Assembly: GCA_965224105.1 (NCBI GenBank)
Contig: CBDCYH010000001.1
Coordinates: 496,001-560,000 of the forward strand
Direction of reading: 5' to 3'
Length of the DNA stretch: 64,000 nucleotides
DNA from: CBDCYH01 sp965224105
GTDB lineage: Bacteria; Bacteroidota; Rhodothermia; Rhodothermales; JABDKH01
Under the pieces are notes generated by a model, which saw only the letters and a list, made by a program, of their open reading frames with translations, was not told the origin of the DNA and ran no database searches. Of this stretch, positions 8,607-17,669 are shown piece after piece (positions within the stretch are counted from its first letter, which is position 1; every line of letters begins with the position of its first letter). A program made the translations under genes and the position numbers.

Positions 8607-11298
8607 CCCATCACAAGCCTGGACCGACTTTCTACAATCGGCGGGTCAGGAGATCCCAGCCGACTATGTTTCTGCATTCTTGGGTGAGACAATCCGCCAG
8701 TCGGTTATTTCGTTCGAAGCCGACTCCCTACTCTTTTCCTCAAGCGACGGTGGGACATGGGATTCCGTACACTTGGGCACGCAGTCCGTGAACGGCGTGC
8801 TCTCGATGTCTCCCGAGTCCTTCCCGCTGGGTGGCAAAGTTTTGTTCGAGGATTCTGCCGATCTATCGGTGGTCAAAGCCTCTCTGGATAAACTTCTGAA
8901 AGCCGACGTTATTCCAATCGGCGTAACGTCAAATCTCGTTGAATCTGTCGTAAGAATCCGTTCGGTGCGCCTAGCATTGCTAGGGCTAAACCCCTCGAAG
9001 CGGTACAGACTTCTGTCTATCCCCACCTCAGCCATCCGCGCCAACGCTCCCGCCATGCTCATTCATGCAACCCTGCAGGCGCTTGGGGGCGTCCTCGGCG
9101 GGGCTGATGCGGTTTCGATCAGCTCACTTGCTCACCACGAACCAAGCGATCTCAGACTTGCTGCGAACATACATCGAATCATTCGCCACGAATGCGGCCT
9201 TGAAAGACGAGAAGATTATTGGACGGGAAGCTTCCTTGTCGATGAATTGACAACCAAAGTCGCGGACCTGATCTCAACTAAATGGCGCGACTCACATCTC
9301 GGGCCGACCAGGCAGCGTAGCGAAGATGGATGCCCCGGTAAACCGCCCTTCATTCGAGGCCCTTACGTGACCATGTACACGCAGCGACCGTGGACAATCC
9401 GTCAGTACGCGGGGTTCTCGACTGCAGACGAGAGCAATGCGTTCTACCGCAGGAATCTTGAACAGGGCCAAAAAGGATTAAGCGTTGCGTTTGACCTCCC
9501 AACGCACCGAGGCTACGACTCCGACCATCCCAGGGTAGCGGGAGATGTAGGTATGTCAGGTGTGGCGATCGATTCTGTTCTGGACATGGAACGCCTCTTC
9601 GATGGCATCCCTCTCGATCGGATGTCTGTTTCAATGACGATGAACGGAGCAGTGCTCCCCGTCCTGGCATTTTTCATTGTTGCCGCGGAAAGACAAGGCG
9701 TTCCCCTCAAATCTTTGTCTGGGACAATCCAGAACGACATCTTGAAGGAATTCATGGTTCGGAACACCTACATATACCCACCGCGTCCGTCGATGAGGAT
9801 TGTCCGTGATATAATCGCCTTCTGTTCGACAGAAATCCCCAGATTCAATCCGATCAGTGTGAGTGGCTATCACATGCAGGAGGCGGGTGCAACGGCAGAA
9901 ATCGAACTTGCCTACACAATCGCCAATGGATTAGAGTATGTGCGTGCCGCAATCGATTCCGGACTTGACGTTGATTCTTTTGCCCCCCGGATTTCCTTCT
10001 TTTTCGGTATCGGAATGGATCTACAAACGGAGGTAGCGAAACTGAGGGCGGCGAGGGGCTTATGGGCAACGCGGATGGACAAATTCAAGCCGAAGAACCC
10101 GAAGTCGACTATGTTGCGCACACATTGCCAAACATCAGGCTGGAGTCTCACCGCACAAGACCCGCTCAACAATGTCTGCCGAACAACGATTGAGGCCGTC
10201 GCCGCAGTTCTCGGTCAAACACAATCATTGCACACAAACTCGCTAGATGAAGCGATTGCGCTGCCAACCGACGAGAGCGCAAGGGTTGCTCGAGAAACAC
10301 AGATAATTCTTCAACAGGATTCGGGACTGAGTAATTTCATAGACCTGCTTGGTGGTTCTGCGATTATCTCCGAACGAACCTCTCAACTAATGGAGGCCGC
10401 TGGTAACCTAATCGACGAAGTTGAGCAAGCCGGTGGCATGGAGGCAGCGATCGAACAAGGTATTCCGCAGCGCAACATCGAGAACGCTGCCGCAAAGCGA
10501 CAGGCACTAATTGACTCCGGCGTGGAAAAACTCATCGGTGTCAATGCATATTTGTCGACTGATGATGCTTCGATACCAACTCTGATAATCGACAACGCCG
10601 CGGTACGAAATGTTCAACTCGAACAACTAGAACAACTTCGAACATCGCGCGACCAGGTGAAAGTATCCTCTGCACTTGATGAGCTAACCAAGGCAGCCCG
10701 CGGCGATGGGAACCTGCTCGAAAAATCAATCGAAGCAGCCCGGCTGGAAGCCACACTTGGTGAGATTTCGTTAGCTTTGGAAGACGTTTTTGGTCGGCAT
10801 CGGACAACCCCTGGCGTCCGGGCTGGCATTTATCAATCCAACACGCAAGCAATGCACCTAGAGGAGGCCCGAAGTCTTTCCAACAAGTTTGCCAAACTCG
10901 CGGGAAGGCGACCGCGTATCCTCGTTGCCAAGCTCGGTCAGGACGGCCATGACCGTGGGGCAAAAGTAGTCTCATCGGCCTTCGCAGACATGGGCTTCGA
11001 TGTAGATATTGGACCGCTTTTCCAGACCCCGGCCGAGGTAGTGAAGCAGGCAATCGAGAACGATGTACACGTGATAGGCATTTCCACTCTAGCGGGTGCG
11101 CACACAACGTTGGTACCTGAGCTAATACGCCTGCTCGGTAACACGCAGTTTCTTGTTGTAGTTGGTGGTGTGATTCCACCGGGTCAGGTTTCGGATTTAA
11201 TGGACCAGGGTGTCGCAGCCGTTTTTGGACCTGGGACTCCACTCACCGAGTCGGCCGAAACGGTCTTGAAGCTCCTTTTGGACCGGGCGTATGGATAG
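8599..11298 (+). CDS. Methylmalonyl-CoA mutase, single-chain with N-terminal MutA-like remnant
   Basis: This adenosylcobalamin enzyme interconverts succinyl-CoA and methylmalonyl-CoA. The protein (899 residues from ATG 8599) has three parts. Residues 1 to about 235 resemble a shortened small subunit: only the barrel end is recognisable (NAPAMLIHATLQALGGVLGGAD, then DYWTGSFLVDELT). Residues about 243-760 are a full catalytic barrel with RGPYVTMYTQRPWTIRQYAG, SMTMNGAVLPVLAFF, SGYHMQEAGA and HCQTSGWSLT. Residues about 770-899 are the B12-binding domain with base-off motif DGHDRG. The usual DPWGGS loop reads DLLGGSA. It overlaps trmH by 8 bases and meaB by 8 bases, an obvious operon. Confidence 0.92.
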   Translation: MTSPSQAWTDFLQSAGQEIPADYVSAFLGETIRQSVISFEADSLLFSSSDGGTWDSVHLGTQSVNGVLSMSPESFPLGGKVLFEDSADLSVVKASLDKLLKADVIPIGVTSNLVESVVRIRSVRLALLGLNPSKRYRLLSIPTSAIRANAPAMLIHATLQALGGVLGGADAVSISSLAHHEPSDLRLAANIHRIIRHECGLERREDYWTGSFLVDELTTKVADLISTKWRDSHLGPTRQRSEDGCPGKPPFIRGPYVTMYTQRPWTIRQYAGFSTADESNAFYRRNLEQGQKGLSVAFDLPTHRGYDSDHPRVAGDVGMSGVAIDSVLDMERLFDGIPLDRMSVSMTMNGAVLPVLAFFIVAAERQGVPLKSLSGTIQNDILKEFMVRNTYIYPPRPSMRIVRDIIAFCSTEIPRFNPISVSGYHMQEAGATAEIELAYTIANGLEYVRAAIDSGLDVDSFAPRISFFFGIGMDLQTEVAKLRAARGLWATRMDKFKPKNPKSTMLRTHCQTSGWSLTAQDPLNNVCRTTIEAVAAVLGQTQSLHTNSLDEAIALPTDESARVARETQIILQQDSGLSNFIDLLGGSAIISERTSQLMEAAGNLIDEVEQAGGMEAAIEQGIPQRNIENAAAKRQALIDSGVEKLIGVNAYLSTDDASIPTLIIDNAAVRNVQLEQLEQLRTSRDQVKVSSALDELTKAARGDGNLLEKSIEAARLEATLGEISLALEDVFGRHRTTPGVRAGIYQSNTQAMHLEEARSLSNKFAKLAGRRPRILVAKLGQDGHDRGAKVVSSAFADMGFDVDIGPLFQTPAEVVKQAIENDVHVIGISTLAGAHTTLVPELIRLLGNTQFLVVVGGVIPPGQVSDLMDQGVAAVFGPGTPLTESAETVLKLLLDRAYG

Positions 11299-12295
11299 GC
11301 CTGTTCAAGAAAGTGCAGCAGAGATTTTCCGTAAGCTCGTTGATGGAGATACGTCAGCTCTCTCACGTGCTATCACATTGGTCGAAAACAATAGGACAGA
11401 CCTCAGAGCCACAGGTTTAGCACTTGTTGATCTTGCGTATACCCAGTCTCCCAAGCAGGACACTGTACGGATTGGAATCACGGGTGTCCCCGGCGCGGGC
11501 AAGAGTAGCCTAATCGAAAAAGTGGGACTTGCGTTTGCGAACGAAGACAAACGTGTTGCCGTGCTCGCCATTGACCCGACGAGCCCCATTTCGTCAGGTT
11601 CAATTTTGGGAGATAAAACAAGGATGGACCAGCTCGCCGCGAACCCAGCTTGTTTTGTCCGACCATCACCTACGGGAGGTCAGCTTGGAGGAGCGCGAAC
11701 AACTACACTCGAGACTATTCTACTCTGCGAAGCAGCTGGGTTCACTCACATCTTCGTGGAAACGGTTGGGGTTGGCCAATCAGAAACAGATCTAAAGAGC
11801 ATTACGGATGTCTTCGTGCTACTGTTGATTTCCGGTGCGGGTGACGAGTTGCAAGGTATCAAGCGAGGCGTAATGGAGATGTCAGACATCGTATGTCTCA
11901 CCAAAGAAGACGGCAGCAATGTTGCGGCAGTAAAGCTGGCCAAGTCTCAATTGAGAGGCATAATAAAACTGCTGCAGCCTGGCAACTCGGGATGGCGACG
12001 TCGAGTAGTTTCCACCTCCGTCGTTTTAGATAACATCTCTGATCTCACTAATGCCCTTTCCGACTATGTAGAGTTCATTATCGACTCAGGATATCTTGAC
12101 AAGAACCGACGTGCACAGGACCTCGTATGGTTTCAGCGTCTTTCGGAGGAAATGGTTCGCTCCTATATCCTTTCCCACCCGGAACTGCAAGCATTGTCGA
12201 CTGAGTTAACCAGTGATGTTGAAGCTGGCCTGCATTCTCCGATCAGCGCAGCCGAGAAATGGTTCGGGACTGCCATCAAACTTCTTAACGATTAG
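11291..12295 (+). CDS. meaB: Methylmalonyl-CoA mutase-associated GTPase MeaB
   Basis: MeaB is the G-protein chaperone that gates cofactor loading and protects the mutase from inactivation. The 334-residue protein has the P-loop GVPGAGKSS near residue 64, AIDPTSPISSGSILGDKTRM, the switch region FVRPSPTGGQLGGA, and ETVGVGQSETD. The base-specificity motif, normally NKxD in this family, reads TKED (about residues 203-206), so the conserved Asn is missing. The start overlaps the mutase end by 8 bases, a strong sign that the two work together. Confidence 0.93.
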   Translation: MDRPVQESAAEIFRKLVDGDTSALSRAITLVENNRTDLRATGLALVDLAYTQSPKQDTVRIGITGVPGAGKSSLIEKVGLAFANEDKRVAVLAIDPTSPISSGSILGDKTRMDQLAANPACFVRPSPTGGQLGGARTTTLETILLCEAAGFTHIFVETVGVGQSETDLKSITDVFVLLLISGAGDELQGIKRGVMEMSDIVCLTKEDGSNVAAVKLAKSQLRGIIKLLQPGNSGWRRRVVSTSVVLDNISDLTNALSDYVEFIIDSGYLDKNRRAQDLVWFQRLSEEMVRSYILSHPELQALSTELTSDVEAGLHSPISAAEKWFGTAIKLLND

Positions 12296-12301
12296 TCTGC
12301 C

Positions 12302-14941
12302 GTGCAAGGAACGTTGGAGAAAACTGCAGAAGGTGCACGTCTAGTCGCATCAGAAAACAGACTCGCCGACTGGAAGAACTGGGGTCCATATGTTAGTGAG
12401 CGGGCGTGGGGTACGCTTCGAGAACACTACAGTCGGACAGGTTCCGCCTGGTCTTCCTTTCCTTTCACCGATGCTCACCGGCGCGTTTTTCGATGGAACG
12501 AAGACGGAATAGCTGGATTTTGCAATCGACTTCAAAACCTCTGCCACACGGTTGCCTTTTGGAACGGCCGTGACGAGATCCTGAAAGAGAGGTTTTTTGG
12601 TTTGGGCGGCCCCGAGGGGAATCACGGGGAGGACCTGAAAGACTACTATTTCTATCTGGATGGCGTACCGAGCCACTCATATATGAAGATGTTGTACAAG
12701 TACCCCCAGGTCCAATTTCCGTATGAAGTTGTGCGTCAACAAAACCTGCTTCGTTCGCGAGAGGATCTTGAGTTCGAGCTCGTGGATGCTTTACGAGAAT
12801 CCTTCGAACAGGGAGAATATTTTGACATTACTATCGAAATAGCGAAGGCGGATCAGGAAGACATTCTCTACAGGATCACTGCGAAGAATAATTTTTCGGA
12901 GCCGCGCCCTTTGTGGATTATCCCGCAGCTAATTTTTCGCAACCGCTGGTCATGGGGTTACCCGGTTGAGCGACCTTCTCTGGCGCTGAAGGACGGTTCT
13001 GATTATTCCTTAGTTGAAGTAGAAGACAAACATCTTGGGAAGTGGTTTTGGAACTGCCAATCAGTCGACGGCGAGGTGGAGTATATCTTTACGGATAATG
13101 AGAGCACAGCAGACTTTCCCACATCAAAAAATGCAACGGGTTTCTACAAAGATGCTTTTAATCGCTACCTGGTTCAGGGCGACAAAGACGCGCTCAATCC
13201 AGCCAAAGTAGGAACTAAGTGTGCGGGTGCAATTCACACCGTTGTACATCCAAAAGGAACCAGCGTTGCGTATTGCAGGCTATCTAAGAACAAGCGCCGG
13301 CTCGTCCCGGACGATGCAGAAGACATTTTCGCAACGCGGATCCAGGAAGCAGACGAGTATTACAACCACTTGCAGAGTCCGGCGCTATCTCGTGAAGAAG
13401 CCAAAATTCAGCGACAAGCATACGCGGGCTTGCTCTGGTCAAAGCAATTCTATCACTATTCCGTAAAGTTGTGGCACGAGGGTGATCCTGATGGTCACAT
13501 GCCAGGTGTTTTTCCCAGAAAGTCCCACAATTCGAACTGGGATCATCTGTACAACATGGATGTCATTTCCATGCCGGACAAATGGGAGTATCCGTGGTAC
13601 GCCGCTTGGGATCTCGCATTCCACATGTTGCCGATGGCTCATCTCGATCCCGAGTGGAGCCGAAGGCAGATCATCTTGATGTTACGCGAGTGGTTCATGC
13701 ATCCGAACGGACAGCTACCGGCGTACGAGTGGTCTTTTGGCGACGTAAATCCACCTGTACATGCGTGGGCTGCGTTTCGGGTTTATCAGATCCTGAAGGA
13801 GAAGCATAACATTGAGGATGTGGCCTTTCTTGAGCGGGTTTTCCATAAGCTGCTTCAAAATTTTACGTGGTGGGTCAATAGAAAAGATCGGGATGGCAAT
13901 AATGTCTTCGAGGGTGGATTCCTCGGGCTCGACAACATTGGAGTGTTTGACCGCAGCAAACCGCTACCCACGGGCGGTTACATTGAGCAAGCCGATGGGA
14001 CTGCATGGATGGCGATGTATTGCCTAAATATGCTTTCCATTTCGCTCGAATTGGCGTCACACAGACGTTCGTACGAAGACATCGCGACCAAATTTTTCGA
14101 GCACTTCGTCTACATCTCAGCAGCGATAAATGGAGAGCATGGTCTATGGGATGAGCAGGACGGTTTCTACTATGACATCCTTCACAGTGAGGGTGCTGGC
14201 AGGACCCCAATGCGAATCCAATCACTAGTAGGTCTCATACCAATCGTTGCGGCGCTCACGATTGAAAACTCAACCCTGGAAAATCTCGACCGCTTCAAAA
14301 GAAGGATGGATTGGTTCCTCAAGTTCCGTCCCCGACTTATCGAAAAGACATGTATCAAAAGGAGCTCGCACGACGACTCGCTATTGCTCTCACTTGTTAG
14401 CAAGCCAAAGTTGGAAAGAATTCTGGAGCGGGTCCTTGATCCTGACCAGTTTCTATCAGACTTCGGAATACGCTCCCTGAGCAAGTACCACGAGCAACGG
14501 CCATATGTATTCCGAATCGGTGATGAGGAGCACCGCGTAGGTTATCAGCCGGCCGAATCCCGGGATTATCTGTTTGGCGGCAATTCCAATTGGCGCGGTC
14601 CGATCTGGTTTCCTGCAAATTATCTACTCATTGAGGCACTGCACACATACGGGTCCTTCTATGGTAAGGATCTCACCATCTCCCTTGAGTCTGAAAAACT
14701 CTCCTTGGATAAGGTGGCGGAAAACGTTTCGGGTCGATTGAAGTCAATCTTCCTTGCCGACGCGGATGGTAATAAACCGGTGTTCGGAGGCGCAGAGATT
14801 TTTCAGAAACACTGGAAGGAGAATATTCTTTTCTACGAATACTTCCACGGAGACAACGGGGCTGGGATCGGGGCGAATCACCAGACTGGCTGGACCGCCC
14901 TGATTGCCAATCTGTTCGATAACGATGGCAGGCTAGCCTAG
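12302..14941 (+). CDS. GH63-family glucosidase
   Basis: A large (879-residue) glycoside hydrolase of the GH63/mannosyl-oligosaccharide-glucosidase type. Bacterial members act on alpha-glucosides such as glucosylglycerate or small oligosaccharides. The C-terminal (alpha/alpha)6 barrel is clear: WDHLYNMDVISMPDKWEYPW, then PWYAAWDLAFHMLP with the likely catalytic Asp, and late motifs NWRGPIWFPANYLL and HQTGWTALIANL. No signal peptide is visible, so it should be cytoplasmic and act on internal solutes or glycogen-type substrates. The start is GTG at 12302, six bases after meaB. Its end overlaps convergent gltX by 9 bases. The substrate cannot be fixed from sequence. Confidence 0.8.
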   Translation: MQGTLEKTAEGARLVASENRLADWKNWGPYVSERAWGTLREHYSRTGSAWSSFPFTDAHRRVFRWNEDGIAGFCNRLQNLCHTVAFWNGRDEILKERFFGLGGPEGNHGEDLKDYYFYLDGVPSHSYMKMLYKYPQVQFPYEVVRQQNLLRSREDLEFELVDALRESFEQGEYFDITIEIAKADQEDILYRITAKNNFSEPRPLWIIPQLIFRNRWSWGYPVERPSLALKDGSDYSLVEVEDKHLGKWFWNCQSVDGEVEYIFTDNESTADFPTSKNATGFYKDAFNRYLVQGDKDALNPAKVGTKCAGAIHTVVHPKGTSVAYCRLSKNKRRLVPDDAEDIFATRIQEADEYYNHLQSPALSREEAKIQRQAYAGLLWSKQFYHYSVKLWHEGDPDGHMPGVFPRKSHNSNWDHLYNMDVISMPDKWEYPWYAAWDLAFHMLPMAHLDPEWSRRQIILMLREWFMHPNGQLPAYEWSFGDVNPPVHAWAAFRVYQILKEKHNIEDVAFLERVFHKLLQNFTWWVNRKDRDGNNVFEGGFLGLDNIGVFDRSKPLPTGGYIEQADGTAWMAMYCLNMLSISLELASHRRSYEDIATKFFEHFVYISAAINGEHGLWDEQDGFYYDILHSEGAGRTPMRIQSLVGLIPIVAALTIENSTLENLDRFKRRMDWFLKFRPRLIEKTCIKRSSHDDSLLLSLVSKPKLERILERVLDPDQFLSDFGIRSLSKYHEQRPYVFRIGDEEHRVGYQPAESRDYLFGGNSNWRGPIWFPANYLLIEALHTYGSFYGKDLTISLESEKLSLDKVAENVSGRLKSIFLADADGNKPVFGGAEIFQKHWKENILFYEYFHGDNGAGIGANHQTGWTALIANLFDNDGRLA

Positions 14942-16396
14942 CTGGCGAAGCGCAAAATCTATGCGTTCAATCGTCGCTTGCTTGCCGAGAACTTCCAGTA
15001 TTTCGAAGATGCTCGGCCCACCTCCCTTGCCCGTGAGAGCGACTCGGAGCGGTAGCATGACTTGGCCATATTTTAGTTCGCGTTCTGCGACAAACTTGTC
15101 GATCAGGTTTTTCAGGTCAGCAGACGTAAAAGATGCATTTCCGAATTGCGCTACCAGTTCCAGCAGGATTTCATTTGTGCCTTCCTTCCATGCCTTCCGT
15201 GCCAGTTTCTCGTCGAACGACTTTGGTGCTTCGAAAAAGAAAGCAGCTTCAGTTGGGAGATCTGCCAGTAAGGTAACTCGCTCCTGAAACAACGGGGTAA
15301 TTCGTTGCCAGATGGTGCTGTCATCGACAATTTTCCGCTCTCTCAGTCTGTCTGTTATCTCGGCCTCGCCGAAATTCCTAATCCATTCCTGATTGAACCA
15401 TTCGAGCTTTTTCATGGAGAACTGCATTCCGCTGGAGCCTACATCCTCAAGTTTAAATTGCGACACCAGATCACTTAGCGAGAAGATCTCTTGCTCGTGG
15501 CCCGGATTCCAGCCCAGCATTGCAAGAAAATTGGTGAGCGCTTCGGGCTCGTACCCGCTTTTTCTGTAGTCTGAAACCGAAACCGGAATGCCCATCTTGT
15601 CCGCGTTGCGCTTGGAGAGCTTTCCACCTGTTGGGCTTATAATAAGCGGCAGATGCGCCATTGTTGGCGGTGTCCATCCCAGGCTCTGATAGAGTAGCAT
15701 ATGTTTGGGTGTTGAGGAAAGCCATTCTTCACCGCGTATAACATGAGTGATCTGCATGTGGTGGTCATCCACAATGTTGGCCAGATGATATGTAGGCAGG
15801 CCATCGGATTTGAGTAGAACTTGATCATCTATTACATCAGAATCAAAAGAAACGCTCCCTCGGATGGCATCGTCGAACGTGATTGTCTGGCCTGGTTCCA
15901 CCAGGAGGCGCACAACATAACGCTCGCCAGCCGCAATCCGGGACGCACAATCTGACTCAGAAAGACTGATACTGTTGGCCATTAGGTCTCTCGAGGCCGC
16001 ATTGTACGAACGCACTTCGCCCATTGCTCCCTGTCGCAATTTGTCCAGGTCGTCAGGAGTGTCGAAGGCGTAATACGCCTTGCCTCCGCTCAACAGGGTT
16101 TCGATAACTGAGTTGTAGAGATCAACGCGCTCAGACTGCCTGTAAGGACCAAATGCTCCCCCCTTGTCTGGACCCTCATCCCAATCGAGCCCAGCCCAAT
16201 CGAGAGATGATTTGATGTCGGACTCAGCTTCGGCGACGAACCGGGCCTGGTCTGTATCCTCAATCCGGAGTATGAACACTCCCCTCAGTGACCGCGCAAA
16301 AAGATAGTTGTAAAGCGCCGTCCTCAATCCACCAATGTGGAGCAGTCCCGTTGGGCTTGGCGCAAATCGAACGCGAACAGAATTTTTGGAATCCAT
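14933..16396 (-). CDS. gltX: Glutamyl-tRNA synthetase
   Basis: It charges tRNA-Glu (and possibly tRNA-Gln if the organism uses the amidotransferase route). The 487-residue class I synthetase has FAPSPTGLLHIGGLRTALYN (HIGH motif as HIGG), the specificity region LRIEDTDQAR, WAGLDWDEGP, and the KMSKS equivalent KLSKRN near residue 260. The C-terminal anticodon-binding domain is helical. It starts at ATG 16394-16396 and is downstream of the sigma/anti-sigma genes on the same strand, with its 3' end overlapping the convergent glucosidase gene. Confidence 0.97.
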   Translation of the reverse strand: MDSKNSVRVRFAPSPTGLLHIGGLRTALYNYLFARSLRGVFILRIEDTDQARFVAEAESDIKSSLDWAGLDWDEGPDKGGAFGPYRQSERVDLYNSVIETLLSGGKAYYAFDTPDDLDKLRQGAMGEVRSYNAASRDLMANSISLSESDCASRIAAGERYVVRLLVEPGQTITFDDAIRGSVSFDSDVIDDQVLLKSDGLPTYHLANIVDDHHMQITHVIRGEEWLSSTPKHMLLYQSLGWTPPTMAHLPLIISPTGGKLSKRNADKMGIPVSVSDYRKSGYEPEALTNFLAMLGWNPGHEQEIFSLSDLVSQFKLEDVGSSGMQFSMKKLEWFNQEWIRNFGEAEITDRLRERKIVDDSTIWQRITPLFQERVTLLADLPTEAAFFFEAPKSFDEKLARKAWKEGTNEILLELVAQFGNASFTSADLKNLIDKFVAERELKYGQVMLPLRVALTGKGGGPSIFEILEVLGKQATIERIDFALRQLG

Positions 16397-16458
16397 TACC
16401 AGTCAGTCTTTTGGAAGACGAGAAGATAACGGATTGACCGTTGACGCGCGTTTTTGGT

Positions 16459-16911
16459 TTATGGTTCTGCTTCGACAGTGACGCCGGGGTAAAAAACGTA
16501 AATCGGTTGTGCTGTCTCGTTGACGTACGAGGCCTGGTCGTTCATATCGTTTGATGGGCCGAGGGCAGCTTGAAGGGTGATTCCGAATGCGAATACTATT
16601 GCTGCTGCGAACAGCCAGGTCCGCAAGGTCATGGACATTTTCGAATTCCAAAGCGACGGATCGACAAGAGCGCCAGTATCTCTGTCTTTGATTTCGTCGA
16701 GCTTCTGCAAGATTCGTTCATCCACCTGAGGCGGCACTTGAATCGATTCGACCCTGCTCCAACGTCTGAATGTTAGAACGCCATCCAGCACGTTGCGACA
16801 CGTTTCGCAGGTTGAGAGATGCATGAACAGTTGCACCTGATTTTCCGAAGGCAATACTCCGTCGGTATACTCGACAAGCATTTCCTGATTTGATTGTAGA
16901 CAGTTTTCCAT
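16459..16911 (-). CDS. Anti-sigma factor with zinc-finger (ZAS) domain
   Basis: The 150-residue membrane protein should hold the adjacent ECF sigma factor inactive. Residues 1-50 form a ZAS-like domain with the HLSTCETC zinc motif (HxxxCxxC). A linker with PPQVDERILQKLDEI follows, one transmembrane segment (TWLFAAAIVFAFGITLQAAL), and a short periplasmic tail. It begins 2 bases after the sigma stop, the standard sigma/anti-sigma arrangement. The short outer part leaves little room for a periplasmic sensor domain, so the signal may come through another protein. Confidence 0.88.
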   Translation of the reverse strand: MENCLQSNQEMLVEYTDGVLPSENQVQLFMHLSTCETCRNVLDGVLTFRRWSRVESIQVPPQVDERILQKLDEIKDRDTGALVDPSLWNSKMSMTLRTWLFAAAIVFAFGITLQAALGPSNDMNDQASYVNETAQPIYVFYPGVTVEAEP

Positions 16912-16913
16912 AG

Positions 16914-17516
16914 CTATTTCTTGAGGCGCTTTGATTTTTGACCAGCGACAATATTTATTGGTACTGCTTCTACATCCCTGTGGGCGGCATCCATTTCGTC
17001 GATGAGTTTTGCCAATTTTCTCCTTGCCTTAAAGAGCCTTGACTTAACCGAACTGATCGAGGAGCGGGTGATCGCGGCAATATCTTCATATGAAAGGTTT
17101 TGATACTCACGCAGGATTACGGCCTCCCGATACTCGTCGCTTAGTTTCGCCAGGAGGTAATTGACAAGTTCCACCTGTTCGGCTTTTTCGAGACCTCCGA
17201 TTGGAGTTATTGGAGCCTTCTTGTCATGGCGGTTCGGATCTAGTGGGACGCTTCGTTTATTCCGGGCCAGATGGTTCAGACACTGATTTCGGGCGATCGT
17301 GTATAGCCACGATTTGAATGCTGAAGTGCTGAGCAATCTGTCGCGGTTCTCGTAGACGCGAATGAATGTATCTTGTAGTACATCTGCCGCTAGCTCCTTG
17401 TCCAACAACATCTTGCAACAAAACGCGTAAATACCCTGCTTGTGTCGATTATAAAGCGACACAAACGCATATTCATCGCCTCTCTGGAAAGCTTCAATCA
17501 GGCTTTTTTCACTCAT
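16914..17516 (-). CDS. ECF-family RNA polymerase sigma factor
   Basis: An alternative sigma factor of about 200 residues. Region 2 is seen in LYNRHKQGIYAFCCKMLL, DVLQDTFIRVYENRDRL and FKSWLYTIARNQCLNHLARN. Region 4 is seen in LSDEYREAVILREYQNLSYE, DIAAITRSSISSVKSRLFKA. The frame is open upstream to 17681, but the extra 55 residues have no sigma-like content. I choose ATG at 17514-17516, where MSEKSLIEAFQRGDEYAF matches a normal ECF N-terminus. It is co-transcribed with the anti-sigma gene and divergent from the PPIase operon, whose products would be plausible envelope-stress targets. Confidence 0.92.
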   Translation of the reverse strand: MSEKSLIEAFQRGDEYAFVSLYNRHKQGIYAFCCKMLLDKELAADVLQDTFIRVYENRDRLLSTSAFKSWLYTIARNQCLNHLARNKRSVPLDPNRHDKKAPITPIGGLEKAEQVELVNYLLAKLSDEYREAVILREYQNLSYEDIAAITRSSISSVKSRLFKARRKLAKLIDEMDAAHRDVEAVPINIVAGQKSKRLKK

Positions 17517-17669
17517 GAGTGGGCTCGGAGGTGGCTGGTATAGTGACGACACGAGGCTACTCAAAAAGTTGCCCATCAGCGAAGATTTGTCAAAACAGGA
17601 ACCAGGCATGCCCGATAGCGTCGTTTTGGGCTGCCTCAACAATGTCAGAAAACGAGATATTTCCCAGCT

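Noticed and set aside
10541..11242. A 233-codon open frame antisense to the mutase
   Set aside because: It lies wholly inside a well-supported coding sequence, has no start context, and its translation is rich in Arg/His/Pro/Gln, as expected of a shadow frame.
16403..16651. Small open frame between gltX and the anti-sigma gene
   Set aside because: It is another frame of the anti-sigma coding sequence and has no independent signal.
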